NCBI RefSeq assembly: GCF_020184175.1
Contig: NC_065532.1
Coordinates: forward strand, 42,924,287-42,988,286
Direction of reading: 5' to 3'
Origin: Aphis gossypii
Taxonomy: Eukaryota > Arthropoda > Insecta > Hemiptera > Aphididae
Length of the DNA stretch: 64,000 nucleotides
Of this stretch, positions 26,194-41,755 are shown piece by piece. Numbering within the stretch: position 1 is the first letter of the stretch; every line of letters begins with the position of its first letter. Both the position numbers and the translations under genes were made by a program. A model generated the notes under the pieces. The model searched no databases, was not told where the DNA came from, and was given only the letters and a program-made list of their open reading frames with translations.

Positions 26194-28342
26194 GATTAAG
26201 ACCACATACTATACAAGAGAATAAGAGACAATAATATGGTTTGGAGAGTAGACTTAATTTGTTTTTTTTTTTTAATGCTTACAGATATAATCAACAATTT
26301 ATGTTTATAACGATACGAGTGAAACTCGCGATAAATGACGGGCATATTACGGTAAATTTTTCTTTACGTATAATGGCCGTTTACTAAGTCATGGAATTAT
26401 AAATAATAATAAACACATGAACATACTACTAATAAGTCTTCTAGCTATCATAGTTTAGCTATATGTAGTAATACATGTAGGAATCTACCTATATAATAAA
26501 GCATTTATTTATCAATACGATATTAAATAATTATTTTAAATATAAGGTATTTCTTATAGTTTACTATTATTCTAATTAACTTCTAATTAATTATAAAAAT
26601 AAATAAATAATTAAAAACTATAGATTTTAGTACGTCGAATTATTGCTATTTGAAAACCAATAATGTAACTGATTATACGTTATACAACTAATATGTAAAA
26701 AAAAATATTATTTTCCTAATTTTTGATTTCATTAGGCAGTAATAAAATTCTGAGTTGCGTTTGTGTTATCATTTATTACAATATACCTTAATTATATACA
26801 ACCACTTTGATACCTTATATGCACTTCAATCACATTTGAATACATAGTATAATCCATCCATGTATATATATAATCTATGCATGCTAACCCTTTTTTAAAC
26901 TCAGATTAAAATACATATTAAACGGTTAAATAAACATAATTTATCAACGCTTATAATATTGATAAAATACATTATTTTATATATTATTCTTACCATAACC
27001 TTTTGTGACATGTCTTTATTGTACTACTGGTTTGAAGTAATTATTGTTGTAGTATAATATTATATGCACACTACCATAGACACATAAAACTATATTTTAT
27101 CACTAGATTATATAACTTTTTAAGTCCTTTTGGTCACAATTAAATGCAGTGGACAAATTAATATTACCATAACTACAGTAAGTTATTATATAGTAATACT
27201 AGTCGCTGGTTGACATATATTTAATATATCCTTGACCACTATTACAGACTGTGTAGTTGTAGATGGATTAACAAATTCAAATTAAGTTTTCGGCTGTAAG
27301 ATGTTTTTGTAATGTAAGTTTGATTAGTCTTGAATGTTTTATACCCATCAATAGTAATAAATTAACTGAAAGTAGGTGTGAAAACGTGTTAAAATGGTGG
27401 TAAGCACTATTAAAAATAAAACGAATTATTACTTTAACTGTTGAAATGTATTTATGATGCGTTCAACTTAAAGTTGGAACTAATGATATAAAATATCCAA
27501 TTAACAGTTTTACAAAACTGGCAATTATGAAAACTTGAACATATATTTCCTTTTTTATTAACTTTATTATCGAGCATTCGAGTATCAATTATTTATAATA
27601 ATTTACCTTCAGTATTAAATGATATATATTCGATAGACTTAACTTACTGGGAATGGTAATGTATACTTTTTATTACTCAAAATGCAATCGCTGGCCTGCA
27701 GGACGTTGACCGTTAACGAAACTCCAGGTATTAATTCCTTTATAATACATAATATTCCAACCAAAATGTGTCGATATTAATTAATTAACACTGTCATGTT
27801 GCAGTAATCATTGTTCACCGAATTTTCATTAATCGATGTGTAGTAATTTTCATTTATTTATGTTCAGAACTGTTAAAATAAAGATTCTTCCGCTATAAAT
27901 AACGAATTTTCACTTGAATTGGTTATTTATACTGCTGGAGGAAGGCCGAAAAATAAATTAAACATCAGAAAAACATATTTTTCCCGATAAAATAGTGTCA
28001 TTTTAATTATAATTAGTATTTGGAAACCAAAAAGTAAAAATAAAACTATAAATACTAAAATAAACCATATTTCGTCTACGGTATTGAATTTATGGAAATT
28101 GAAATTGAATTATTACTACAAATTATTTTTTTAAATAATTAAATACAAAATTAAGATGTACATACTTATATAATATATACATAAATAGATATTTTTGAAG
28201 ACACAAAAGGTTAGTGGATAGTGCATTAGTGCTATTACTAGATGGCTTCTTACATCAATTTTTTTTTCATGTTTGTTTTGGTTGTAGCACATATTCTCTA
28301 CTATTATTATTGTGCCATAGTATACATATTGTACATTTCTGA

Positions 28343-28351
<9 letters not shown>

Positions 28352-28374
<23 letters not shown>

Positions 28375-28376
28375 TA
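28352..28376. repeat. (AT)n microsatellite
   Basis: 25 bp of uninterrupted AT dinucleotide directly after an A-run. It is the longest dinucleotide tract in the window. Confidence 0.95.
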
Positions 28377-31300
28377 AGAACAAATACACGTCTAAGACAA
28401 TTTTAGTGAATTTAACTAAATTACAATTGTATTAGAACACGTTTTTATAAATCTCCTAACTAATTTACACGTACAATTAATGTAATAAATAGCAAAAATG
28501 ATTTACCAGTTATTGAATTATTGTACGAAAAAATCCATGTAATAATATGTTCCAAGACGACAAGTTTTAAAGTTTTTATACATTATATTACTAAAAATTT
28601 AAATATATATCATCCTATGGAACATCAATTCGGAATATTAAATAATTGTGTGTATAACAAAAAAGTAATGGAAGCTATGTCCATTATATTTTTCAGTTTG
28701 GAAACATTCGTACCTAATAGAAAACAAATAAATTTTTTTTTTAATAAACTTTTTTGACAAGAGTTATGTTTTTATTGGCAATGTATTGCAATTTAAAAAT
28801 GTATACGATAAACAAATTAATATTAAATGATAGGCGGTTAGTAAGTAATAAGTATAAGTGCATCGATTCTTAGTTATTGAATTCAGCGATATTATTAAAT
28901 TTGTATTGTAAATTTAGAGTAAAACTATACTTAACCCGATGATTGATTTTATCTCGAGGACATTTTAAATACATTTCGATAAAATGTCGAAAAGAAATTC
29001 TGAATTATATAAATATAATGATTGAAAATGCTGCTATAAATTTAAGAATATATTAAACCTATTTAATAGATACTTCATCAAATTAATTAAGAAGGTCAAC
29101 ATAATAATTATTATTCAAATATTCGATAATATAATGTAGATAGATACGCATTTATGTATTTACGTACACACTCAATACAAAATCATGTTATCGATACAAA
29201 TTTAACAGAATATATTGTGTTATAATTTTAAAATTATGTTTTCTTTTTAATTTTATAATTCACAAAAAATATTATGTATTATGCTCGTATGACATGTTAT
29301 GATATACACATTTCAACAGTTGTATTCGTTTGAGGAACAATGTATTGTTTGATTGGTACCTTACTGATTTATGCATTACAATAATTCATTGAATACTTAA
29401 TAGAAACAGTTGCTGTGTCTATTGGGTGTCATTAAAATATATTATTTATTTGGGATAGAGGTAGTTATTAAAACAGAAAATGAACACTCAGTCAGTTAAA
29501 TCAACATAGATAAATTAAACTATAATGTTAATACTTTAATATTAATATAAACAATAAATTTGTTTCTAAAAGTTTTAAGTTAATATTAAAATATTAAATT
29601 AATATTGCACACTTAAGTAGAATTAATATTGTTGATGGATTCGATACTATAAGATGTTTATTAAAAATATTCCAATAAAGAAACAGAAACGCAGAATTAA
29701 GCCAAGTTATCTGCAACATTTTAAATATTTCTGGAAATAGTTATGTTACAGTTATTTCAAAAATAGGTACCTACCATACTTGCAATTACTCATATTCAAT
29801 GTGTAGTACCTAAAACTACTTATTCCGGGTTACATAAACAATCATTAAACATTTAATAAACCAATAGTGATCTTAATGACTCATTAAACATTATTATGTT
29901 ACATTGAAGTAAACTATCAAACTAATCAAATTTTTATGCAACTTGGCATAAGTAGTATTATTATAGTAGTGAAACGATGTGAATAACTTTTGCTGACTTA
30001 AAACTAACATCATAATTGTATATTATACAAATACAACAATTTACAGTCTTAATTGTACTATATAACGTTTGCTAACCAACTTGTTAAAATATAATTTATA
30101 AAAACATGCTAGTCCTTCGATAAATATAGTTTATTTTTTATCATATAAAGAAACAAAAAAAAAAACACAAACCGAGTTTTGAGCACTCGTCTCGCTTCGC
30201 TCACTTCACGAAATTGCAGGGTGCTGCGATATTGAATTTAAAAGCAATCAATAAATGATTTTGTGCAGAACTTGACTTACACTAACCTAGCTCACATGTT
30301 TCAACATATTACGATGGTGTCGATAGTAATATTTCTTGCACTTGGATAAATTATTGAGAAAATGAAAAAGTCCTTTTCGAAATACCACTAAGGCACGATT
30401 TCTGATCTTGAATGATTCTATTTGTAACTTTTTTGTTAACATTTTTTATGGGAAAAAAAGTCTTCAAAAGAGTATAATAATAAAAAATAGCATCGTAGTG
30501 AATTATATTCGTTATTTCGATTAAATTAATTGTATTTTTTTATTTATAAAATCATATTAAAATTGTGAATAGATATATATGAAAATGTTTTAAAAAAAAT
30601 TGATATAGATAACTATTATGTTGAAAAAGGCTACCAATTTGAAATTAATTAGTGAATTACCTAGTTAAATTAAAATTATTATAGTTATTGTTTTTTTTAT
30701 TAAACATATGTTTTTATTTATTTAAATTTTAAAGATTACGAAAATATGTGTACTTTAATCGTCTAGTAACCGACAAAGGATTACTCAAAATAGATTAGGA
30801 TGCGATATGTCTTTACTTAGAATCGTATAATACATTAAACATAATTTAAATTTATTTTCATAACTATTTATACATAACTTAAAATTATTATATTACCTAT
30901 ATTACAATATCATGATACACGTTTGATATAGGTATTTATATTAAAATATGGTAAATTTAAGCTAAGTAAAGTTTCTTGTGACAATATCATTGATGCTTGT
31001 CATATTTTTTGTTATCAGACCTGAGTAAAATTTTCGTGAGTTTATTTTACAATGTTTATCCTTGACGCGTTATTATAAGTTTTTACTGATATCGTTTCGA
31101 ACAATAACACTTGTAACATAATATATATTTATAAATCCAGTAAAAGTTTTAATATAAACAATTATCATCAATCTATTTCATATTTGGTTTAAGTTTAGAA
31201 TATTGAAGTTTATGAATAATCGTAATATTAAATTTTAAAAGCCAAAAAGTTAACAAAACCCGGGGTTTATGTGCTCATTTTCCTTCATTCACCTCTTCAC

Positions 31301-34300
31301 AGAATAAAGTTGAGGTAATATATTAAATATAACATAATAATTAATAGTAAGGCATTGCATTATTTAAAATGATTTAGAATTATTTGGATTTTTGCAACAC
31401 ATATGAATCTTTTTTCACTCTTGTACAAAAAAAAAAAAAAACACATTACATTAAAAATAATAAAAATATCACTGAAAAACGTATACAGTTTTCGCTTCAC
31501 CTATAATACAATATTTAATGAAGAATAAATGTGACTTATTATGCGTTGTTTTAGTAAAAGATAAATAAACAAGTATGATATTATTCTGACATTTATTCTC
31601 CAATTTAAATAAAAAGAATTCCATGATATAAACACATTATATTTTTACCAATTACATTTTATTATCTATTTGATACGTATGGTATACGTTAAAATAAAAC
31701 ATTAAAATACAATATAAATAAATCGATAGTATATAGGAGAGATAAATCAAATTAATATAGGTACCTAATTATCATTTTCAAATTAAAATATGTTGTACAG
31801 ATTAAAAAAAAAATAATAATGACAAGAGTTTTATAGGATAATGAATGCGTGTAATTTGCATTTTATAGACTTCAAATTGTGTAAATATGTTATACAAAAG
31901 ATTAAATTAACTATAATTTATTTTATTTAATCGTAAATTTTAATCAAATGTGTGATATCGTCGAGCAATGAGAACACCTTTATGTAATATAATACGGACT
32001 ACGGTAGGTACTCAATATTTCGATGTTTTAAATTGCAAAAAAAAAAAACGAATTAGTTTCACATATAGAACAAAAAAATACTATTAAAACTGTTCGTAAA
32101 TAGAGAACTAACTATGTATTAAGTTGGTTGGCAGGTTTAGTAAAATACTGCATTAAATTAACCAAACGCTCGTAAAAATCTCACACGCATTAACTTCCGA
32201 CCTCCTGTAATATATTGTAATACAATTTGAGTTTCACAATTTATGTACACGGAAATGTCTACTATAAAAATTCACGTCACAAAAAAAAATATACTCTCAC
32301 AAAATACAAAAAATAATATATGATTTTTATGTATTGTAAAAATTATAATGTTATTGTTCATAAGCTGCGAGGATCCCCGAGGACACTCGTAACTCCGAAA
32401 ATATTACGTTGTTATAATCCACAAAAACACCATTACATAAATTATCGCTTAATGTCTAATAGCTATCAACTTCGTTGATAAATAAACGTGTAGATAGCAA
32501 AACTAAAAAATCCTGACCCAAAATACGAATAATAATTGTAAGTATAATACAGGCAATAATAATATTGTTTTACTATAAATCTTTTTAAAATTAAAGAATA
32601 TATTATAATTTATAAGACATACACGTATTGAATATATATATCGGTAACCCGATAAGTTCGGAAAGATTTGAGGAAATACGAATTTCCAAGAAACCCCAGT
32701 TAATGAAACAAACTTTAAAGCGTTGTAAAAGTTTGAATTGGATTTATTTTTTCAAGATATCGAGAATTTCTCGTTATCGAGGTCTGAATTACTAAGAAAC
32801 GACTATATAAATATTCAATTCACGTTATTATTTGTGTTTAATATGTTACGGGTCAGTTTTGAATGAGTTGGTAAAACAAAAAAAAAATAAATAAATAATG
32901 CAATTTTAAGTAGTATAGAAAATCATTTATAATACATTAATAAACAGTTACGCAATTGATGAAATATTATATTTGACGTTAATAACAGTGAAATTGAAGT
33001 ATATCTTCGCCATCTGTGTCTAGTGACGTGATTTGCGAAAATAAACCTCGAGAAACCCATTTGATGTTCTATCTACTGCTCTGAAATTGTCATTAGTGAC
33101 CATCAATATCTCAAGGGGTTACGTTGATACGTTAAAAATGACATTCACTAGACATCACCTAAACCGCTAACCAATATCAGAGTTATCTGACTATTTTGTC
33201 GAATCCGTCTGGCATCTAAGATATGGGTATAATCGATTCAACCAAAGTAGACATTACCATTATTTTAACTATTTATATCCATATAACTAAAGTTCAGATG
33301 ATGTAACTTTAAAATATTTAAAAACCATTAAAACATTAAATATTTCAAAAATAAGTACCAAACATCCAATAATTGTTTAAAATATGCTAAGCTATTGCAA
33401 GTAAAAATAAAATATATTCCCAAAATTCCTTAACTAGATCATGTAACTGTACTAAATAATACATTTTTACTTTGAGAATTATTCTGAAAAAAATAAAATT
33501 AAACAAACAATAAACTTAAATTATATAAAGCAAAGAGTACAATCGTGACAAGACACAACGGTTGACTAAAAAAAAGAAAAAAAACTGAATACTTTTAAAA
33601 TGTGTAATATTACAAGTTTACGACATGACATTTCTTATCTGTATCACATCGAAAAATTAAACATAATAGTATAAAATATATTTAATACATTCCTGTGGGA
33701 ATTATATAATATATTAACTTTTTAAATATTTCAAATGTATAAAACAAAATAATAACAACCGACAAAAAACTATAAGAACACAAATCAAAAGAGAAAAGAA
33801 CAAAGAGCATTAAAATATAAATAAATTCTAAAGAAGTAAAATAAAATTGAGTGTAATAATCTCGTACATTATGAAAAAATGTATAGCTGATTCAGCTAGT
33901 ACATTGAACTAATAATAGATATTATATTTTTAATATCTACAACATCTGAACTATAAAAGATTAATTTCAAACGATTTTTATTTCTGATAACAATATCTTA
34001 AACACTCCGAATTTGGTTTAGGTTTAATATTACCCGATGTACAAACGATTTTACTGTTGATTTAAGTACATGAATTAAAAAGAGAACATATATATTAAAA
34101 TTATTTAATTGTTAGGTAAATTAAACTAGGTTAAGGTATTTTTTCTACTAAAAATATTAATTTGATTTAAATATACGGTTATCATCATATTTATATTATA
34201 TTATTATATTTATTATATTTTTAACGTTTATGATGTGGTAATATTTAAATTTTAAAAATCAAAATTATAAAAATAATTTCTGTAAAACTTAAAAATACCC

Positions 34301-35799
34301 AAACACTAACTATTTATTTAATTTTATTCGATCAATATTGCATTTTATATTTCTAATTCAATGGTTTCATTTTCCCATTATGTATATTATTAATAATAAT
34401 ACGTTAAAATCATATGAAATTTAATGATAAAACGCATACATTCGATTGACTTTTATAGCTTTATCATCAATAACTCATTCGTTTGCCTATTTTTAAATCC
34501 GTTGTTTTTGACGTAGTATAGATTAAAGCTCGGTTTCGAGTTTTTGTTAAACCAGAATTTACTGCATATATTATAAATAATTAATGAAAACTATTAATTA
34601 TATTATAATAGTTTAATGGTATACATAGTCTGTGTGCATGGAATAATAACTACATAAAGGGTTCTGAACGGCAAAAAAGGCAAAGATGTTTTTATTGTAC
34701 TTCCTACATTTTTTTTTTGAGTTAATTTATATTAATTAAACACCTAAATTTAAAACACATATTAATCACAATTTTACAGAAATACAACGATAGCAAATAT
34801 TTATCTCTAAATATTTGTAAATAATTTATTGAAATACAATTATTAAGCCTTTAGATTTTCAGCACGTTACACGTGGTTTTTTTTATGAATAATGAGTGCA
34901 TATTGATTACATGGCCATTGACGTTTGACACATTACAACATCATATTTATGAATATAGTATTATTATCATAATATTTGTATCAACGTGTTTTTTTTTTTA
35001 CTATTATTATTATTATTTATTTAGCTATTGACCTTTTCATTAACAATTCTATCTTCATAGTAGTATTAACAATATTTAGTTTTATTGGATTTTCACACAA
35101 TATTTAAAATTATAAAAAATATTATTTCTATAAACTATACTTCATTCTAATATGTGTTAACTATGAAATGTATATTACTTTTACACATTTTTTAAATATA
35201 AAGAATTATTTTTATTTAATGCAGATGATAAAGTCATTTTAAAACATAATTTTGTTATAATTATTTAAATGAGTTGAAAGCAATTCGTTTTAAATATAAT
35301 AATATATGAATACCAAAACACACATATTAAAACAAAGAAAAGGGGAATGTTGGTAACTGGTATGTTGTACACACAGCCAGTAGGTATATCATGTTTGAGG
35401 AAGACAATGTAATGTATGTGTCAAATTTTAATTTAATGATAAATTATTAGATACGAAAAATGATTTTGAGTGAACATACGTGGTATCTGAGATTTAAATA
35501 TACTGTGTAATTTAAATATACTATTTTAATCTAGGTATTTATTTACACAATTAGTAATACGGTAGGTAAAATTAATTTTTCCGAAATAATTACATTTGAA
35601 AATATCATTATGAATATAAAATATGATAATTTACGTTAAAAGTTCCATATATCCACGAGAAGTATTTTTGAAATACAACAAAATAGCTAAAAACTTTATT
35701 CTTATTTTAAATAATTATTCAATAATTATGAGTACTTTTTGTATTTAGTTTTCGTATTTTTTGAACGAGTTAAAATTATTTTATTAATATTTATAGAAA

Positions 35800-36210
35800 A
35801 GAAATAATTCAAAAAATCTGAAATGTCAAACATCTATAAATTGATCAAAAAGAATCAAAATATTTTGAAAAACATACCATAAATAGAAAATATTAATAAA
35901 TAAACATTTAGTGAAAACTGCGAGTACCTATCAATGATTATTCGTTTTTGAATTACTCCAAAATACGCTTAACTATTTTGTTAAAAACTATTAGTAACAA
36001 TTATCCTTAGTTTTCTCCCTTCGTTGATATTTGAAATAATAATACTATATTTTTGACTCCACGCAGTACAACTAGATCTAATTTTTTTATTAGAATTTAT
36101 CTTTTAAGTTGAAAATCTAAGCATTTTACTGCTTCAAAAGTTGGCGATAGGTACTGAGAAAAAAAATATTATTGTAAATCCAATACAATCCTGCTAAGTT
36201 CAGAATTTCA
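35800..36210 (+). repeat. Dispersed family A, 3' portion
   Basis: AAACATTTAGTGAAAACTGC at about 35904 matches AAACATTTGGTGAAAATTTC of the reference copy. ATTATTCGTTTTTGAATTAC then matches its ATTAGTTTTTGAGTTACAAC. The segment ends GTAAATCCAATACAATCCTG followed by TTCAGAATTT, the degraded 3' terminus. The 5' limit is uncertain and may reach 35590. Confidence 0.6.
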
Positions 36211-39200
36211 AGTTGTTAGTAGATGGATAAAAGTTCAAGTTTCAGGTAATGTTTTAAAAAATTTTAAATTGTCTTAAAACTTTTAAGGAAAAAAAAACCT
36301 TATGCGCGTGTATACATTCGTGATAAAAATGTTATTTAAATAAAATATTATATATTTAGATCAACTAACTATTTAATTTTCACCTAGTTTTATCTAAGGT
36401 CAAATTATATGAATGTATTACTTTTCTCATCAATATTGTTCTAGAGAGGAGTTTCAAACCACAAATAAAAAGTTTCCAAATAATCAAAGCTTTTCATTTA
36501 GTATTATTTTTATAAAAATATATTCAGATACTAATGAAAATAGTTTGTGAAGAATTAATTAAGTCTTAGATATTTCCTTAATAATGTATAGGTGTATTAT
36601 AAATTATATCTAGTTCAACTTTAAGCAGTGACTTTAATAACTTTTGTACAAACTACTAAAAGGTAACAAATCAAAAAAGATTTAACGAACAGCTAAATTC
36701 CCAAACGGCTCCGGTTTTTTAAAAATAATTTTCTTTTAATTTCATACAAACGTAAAAGTTTAGGACTGTTTCAAAAGAGGTATGATTAAATATGTGTTGG
36801 TATATACTATATAAATTATACAAATTACATTAAAAAGTCATATATTATTGTGAATTAAATTTTAGAGTTAAAAAATGAAAAAAAAATGTATGCATATATA
36901 AGAATATAAAAAAAATCATACATTTGGTAAATTATTTAGGCATAATTTTTTTATATAAACAATATATGTTATTTTACTCGATGAAAATTGTTCAATGATG
37001 TTTCTAATAAGCTCCTGTCTTTTTAAGATTTAGATGTATTGACATAAATTCTAGTTTTAATTTAATTTTCAATATTTTTCGATGGAACCGTTTAGGAATT
37101 TACCTGTTCATAAAACCTTTTTCGGCAGATACCGTTTGGGATACGTCGAATATTTAATCACATTTTTGTTAAAATATTTAACGTTATTACTAATAATTAA
37201 TAACTAATATATTAAACTTATAAGTTACCACAGATTTTTGTCTTTTATCCACGATTTATGATATCTATTTAAATGTATCTCAAATTGTACTTTTATCAAG
37301 TTCTTGGTATTAGACTATTATTACAACACTACCATGGTAATTTTATTATATTTACTACGTATATTACTTGGTATAATGATTATGGTGAGTTGCGTCATAT
37401 GGTTTTTTTATTACCTACCTATGACTTGTATTATTATGAATAATATTTCCGAATTTATGTTAACTGTTACAACTTATGGTAACATTACCATCAGCTTAGA
37501 TACTTGTGGTGGAAGCTTCTCTGCAATGAGACGGATAAAATATTGCTGGAAATGTTATTGTCTTAAATCGTTTCAATACTCTATCAACCTTTAATATTAA
37601 AAAAAAACAGCTTTCAAACGATATTGAAAACACAAAAATTATTGATACATTTTCTGAAAGAAAACAGAACAACAACATTAAAACGAATGCGATTTAATTT
37701 AATTAAAAAACTTTTACCTACCTATAATTATTATAATTGTATTCCGATATGTGAAAGTAATACAAAAACATGCTTTATAAACTGTTTACATTTTTTTTTT
37801 TTTTTGGTCTGCAATAGGATGTGAGGCAATGCTAAAATATTAACCACCCTAACATTTTAATGGAGTTTTGGCAATGGTCAATTGTATCAATGTAATTATT
37901 TTTTTTTTCATCTGTACATAAATTTACACATGTACTCATATTATATATATGTATGATAATTTTTGTATTGAGAGCTGATTATGATGTATGCAATTATAAT
38001 TTTATCGAGTTATAGTAAAAATTAAAAAAAAAAAATTGTGAATCCCATCACCTTCAACACAAACATCAAACATGACGAGATTACACCATTGATTGTTTTC
38101 CACGAAATTTATTATGAAATAAAATATTCTATATAACCATACGTACTTCACAAATAATATTATAAATTAAAGTATACATTTTAACTTTAACATAATATAA
38201 TATTAATTGTTGAAACTAAATAATGATTTAATTATAAATATTTATAGCTTAAAATACTTTTAGATATGTACTATTTTGTAACATAACTAATAACTACTTT
38301 AAATTTTAAAATTGAAACAGAATTGATATGAAATAATAATATGTTATTCCTATGATCATATGTATTTGTATAGAATATTTGAAGGCTTTTATAAAAATAA
38401 ATATGTATAAAATTTAACACGCCAAATATTCTAAGAAAAATTCCAGTTAATCAATGATAGACACTTAATATATTCGTAACAGAATTAAATACACAAATAA
38501 TTGATAATTAAATAATGAAGACACTTATTAAGTGGATAAGTTGTTGTTTTGACCGATAGATTATGATTGGTCGGAACTTATGAACTTAAGATAGCTTGTA
38601 ATTATTAATGTATTGCGTATATTGGATTTTAATAGGTTTATTAAGTAATTTTTATAACAATTAAGATTACAAATATAATTAGCATAAAAGCTAAATGAAT
38701 AATTTGTAAAAACATCCATAACAATTTAAAATAAAAAATGTCTGTTTTAAAAATAATTATAATATTCAAGTAACCGTCATAGTTATCCGTTAAAAAATTA
38801 ATATTGCAGGCTGCAGTTAATTAGAAAAAATAAAAAGCCTTTTCGCGTTCAATAAATACGTAAATAGTTTTAAATTAGTATCTTTGATGTGTTATATACT
38901 TATAAAATGCAAAATTTTGAATTCGTATTAGTTGAAAAGGTAAGGTATTTTTATGAACGTCAGTATAGTCTTATGCTTTATAATTGTTTTTAGATTGAGT
39001 GAGACAATATAATGTGTGGAGTCGTATAAATGAAAATGCAGATACCTTCAATTTAGATCATATTATCTTCCATAACTTTAACATTATATAGTAATTAACC
39101 CTTCAAACAAGCTTTAATTAGAACCACTAGACCAAAACGCCAGGACGGTGGGCTTATGTTGTACCATAATTAGCTGCGAACCGAATTAAACAATGTTACA

Positions 39201-39699
39201 TGACTGAATTTATAACATTTTAAAACCTAAAACGATATATTATTATTATTATTTTATAAATACATACCTATATTGTGTAAATTATCATAATATTCACATT
39301 TCAGATATAGCGATTTATCAATCATTCGTATGATAGTCCGCCGTTTTAAAATTTGACGGTTTTAACGGATAAATCATCAGTATAACCAAGAACTATGCGT
39401 ACGGAATTCAGTAAAGTAAAATCTCACCTATAGTAAGCTTAACTGTCAGCGGATCACACTCAGTCTGAGATGAATCGCAAAGTAACATATTTATAATATG
39501 ATGTATGAAGGTGATACATATTTAATATCCGTTAATGTTGACGAATATCACTTTTCGTGTTTTCCTTAGCGTTTTACTTCTACTCATTTAAATGTATATC
39601 GTACACATATTTTTATATACAGACAATATTGTTTGCAAATAGAACAATATCTAAAACAATAATATTGTATTATTAGTACAGTTAAGATATCTATTATAA

Positions 39700-40725
39700 A
39701 TTCCAAGCAGAGCGATGCAATGCTTTTACGATAGTGTATTTTTTTTATAGAGGAAAAAATGTATAGTTTTTGTTTTTAAATTGAGCATTTTTTATGGTTG
39801 TAAACAGAATTTAATTGGTACATTAAGGGATCAAAAGTAAAAAATTCGCAGTACTTTTTCTTAATGATTTGTTGAAAAAACAAAGAGAAAATCAGTAATT
39901 TTTATGCAAAACCAGTTTTAAACAAAATCAAATATCTCATTTGGCTGTAAGTAAAAATAAAAAAAGTCTGTAGATACTAAATATCTGCAAGAATTGTTTA
40001 TAATAAGTAGCATTTTATTATAGGCATAGTATAAATAATAAAAAAAATAATTCTTTTTGATATATGTATATATGTATATACACACATTTGACATTTTTTT
40101 TATTATATTAGTGTCTGTACATTGGTGACAAACATAAATTAAATAATTCGCCAGATCAGAATGCTTAAAAATGTAAAATAATATGATTTCATAATTTTGA
40201 CAGTATTTGTGGAACCTACAATAATCTTTTAGGAATTGTATACAATTTTAATTTGTATAGATAGAGATTGATAATTTAATACACGGTTCGTCCTATTTTT
40301 TTTTCATACTACGACCAAAAATCAAAAAAAAATTATAAATAAAGTTTTTTTTTAGAAAATTAAAGTTGAAATTTGAACAAAGTTTGATAAATAAATTATA
40401 AAGATTTTAGTTATTTTGTTTTAATATACATATTTTCTGTAGACATTTGAAAATTTTATCTTTTTTTTTAATAAGATACACATAATCACATTTTGAAATA
40501 CAATTTTGTCTACAAATATATATTCAATTTACCGATATGTATAATTGTATTTCCTATTACTAATAGTAAAGTATGTTTTTGAAACATATTATCTAAAAAA
40601 TATAGCTAGGCTGACTGACCGTTTTCGCTTATAATCTGAATTTTTTTTATTATCTTATGCAATTATTTATCATTGAATACAAATTTAACACATTCGTTGC
40701 AGTGATGACTTACTTGATGAAATTA
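39700..40725 (-). repeat. Dispersed family A, near-complete inverted copy
   Basis: The segment aligns in reverse orientation with the 58.9-59.9 kb copy. ATTTTTATGCAAAACCAGTT (about 39899) is the complement of the AAAACTGGTTTTGCATAAAA block. ATCAAAAGTAAAAAATTCGC (39830) matches the TTTACTTTTGACC block. CATTGAATACAAATTTAACA near 40670 matches the 5' AAATTTGAATCCAATGG block. The lower end, GCAGAGCGATGCAATGCTTT (about 39705), corresponds to the ATTCTGAACGAAGTGATGAA terminus, degraded. The order is preserved over about 1 kb, so the unit length agrees between the two copies. Confidence 0.65.
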
Positions 40726-41639
40726 TTTCTTTTTTCTTGCTTTTAACATATTTTGATTACATAGTTCAGTATTTCTTTTATATTCTACAAGGTTACTATT
40801 GACTATTGAGGTTTCTATTTAGAGAACTTGTTATTCTTATTGATTTATTTTGATTTCTTATTCAACCAAATAAAAGTTTCCTCAAAAATTGTACAATACT
40901 TTTTGAGCACTGGTCTTTTGTTAGTATACTTGTACAGGATGAACACCGTTATCAAAGTTTTGTTTTTTCAAGATGTTTCTATTTACTTAATATTCCTACT
41001 TTAAAAAAAACATATAATAATTATTATACTTTTATGTTTTAATATGGTCGTAACATGTCATAACATACATTGGCTATCTTGTATTTTTAAAATATGTTCC
41101 CTCAATCAGTAACAGGCGAATAAACCATTGAATAAATTTACATTTATAAATAAATAACTTTATAGTAAAAGAATAATTCCAGTTTATTTATAAGTATGTA
41201 GTACTTTTTTTCTTTTTTTTTTTTTAATGATTTTTAATTTATTAACAATAATACATCAGTACCGTTATTTATTTAATTAATTATGTTTTAATATTTTAAG
41301 ACTGTTTTAAGCTTTTGTGAGTGGATAAACAGTTCAAAGAAATCAGTGAACATCAATGTAATTTTTCAGTTAAATTATGAAATAATTGAAAATCGATATT
41401 GATTTCGGTGGTAAAATTAGTAAATACAATAAACATTATTACATTGTATTATCTTTTGTAAAAACAAGTTATATACTTGATTTAAATATACAATTTTAGC
41501 AAAATTTAAACTTCTCATACATATTTATATGTATAAATTGTTGTTTTTCTAATTATTATAAAAATAATTCAAAAAATGTAATTACATTATTTTCCTTCAC
41601 CAAAATACTAACTATATTCACTTTCTTATTATAAAATAT

Positions 41640-41755
41640 ATTGGTGTTGAATTATTGAAGCATTTCTACTGCTCCGAAGGTGACAGATACACAAAAAAAA
41701 AATACACACTATTGTAAAATAAATACATTTATCATTCCTCTCAGAATTTAAAATG
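41640..41755 (+). repeat. Dispersed family A, 3' end fragment
   Basis: GAAGCATTTCTACTGCTCCG leads into an A-run, then CACTATTGTAAAATAAATAC and TCATTCCTCTCAGAATTT. This is the family's terminal block in the same order and orientation as the 59.8 kb copy. Upstream sequence may belong to the same copy, but similarity is too weak to bound by eye. Confidence 0.6.

Larger units (their letters stand above)
25230..39699. other. Non-coding AT-rich stretch with hairpin, microsatellite and repeat fragments
   Basis: It contains the 26.1 kb foldback, the AT microsatellite at 28.35 kb and a family A copy at 35.8-36.2 kb. A related pair of short segments lies at 30160-30240 and 31240-31330. The block at 32640-33250 is less AT-rich and looks like unique or old repeat sequence without frames. 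Frames at 28521-28757 and 37304-37824 show no family features. Confidence 0.45.

Noticed and set aside
37304..37824. Overlapping frames on both strands, including a hydrophobic 96-codon frame
   Set aside because: Residues are those expected of AT-rich codons, starts are not convincing and no family is recognised.
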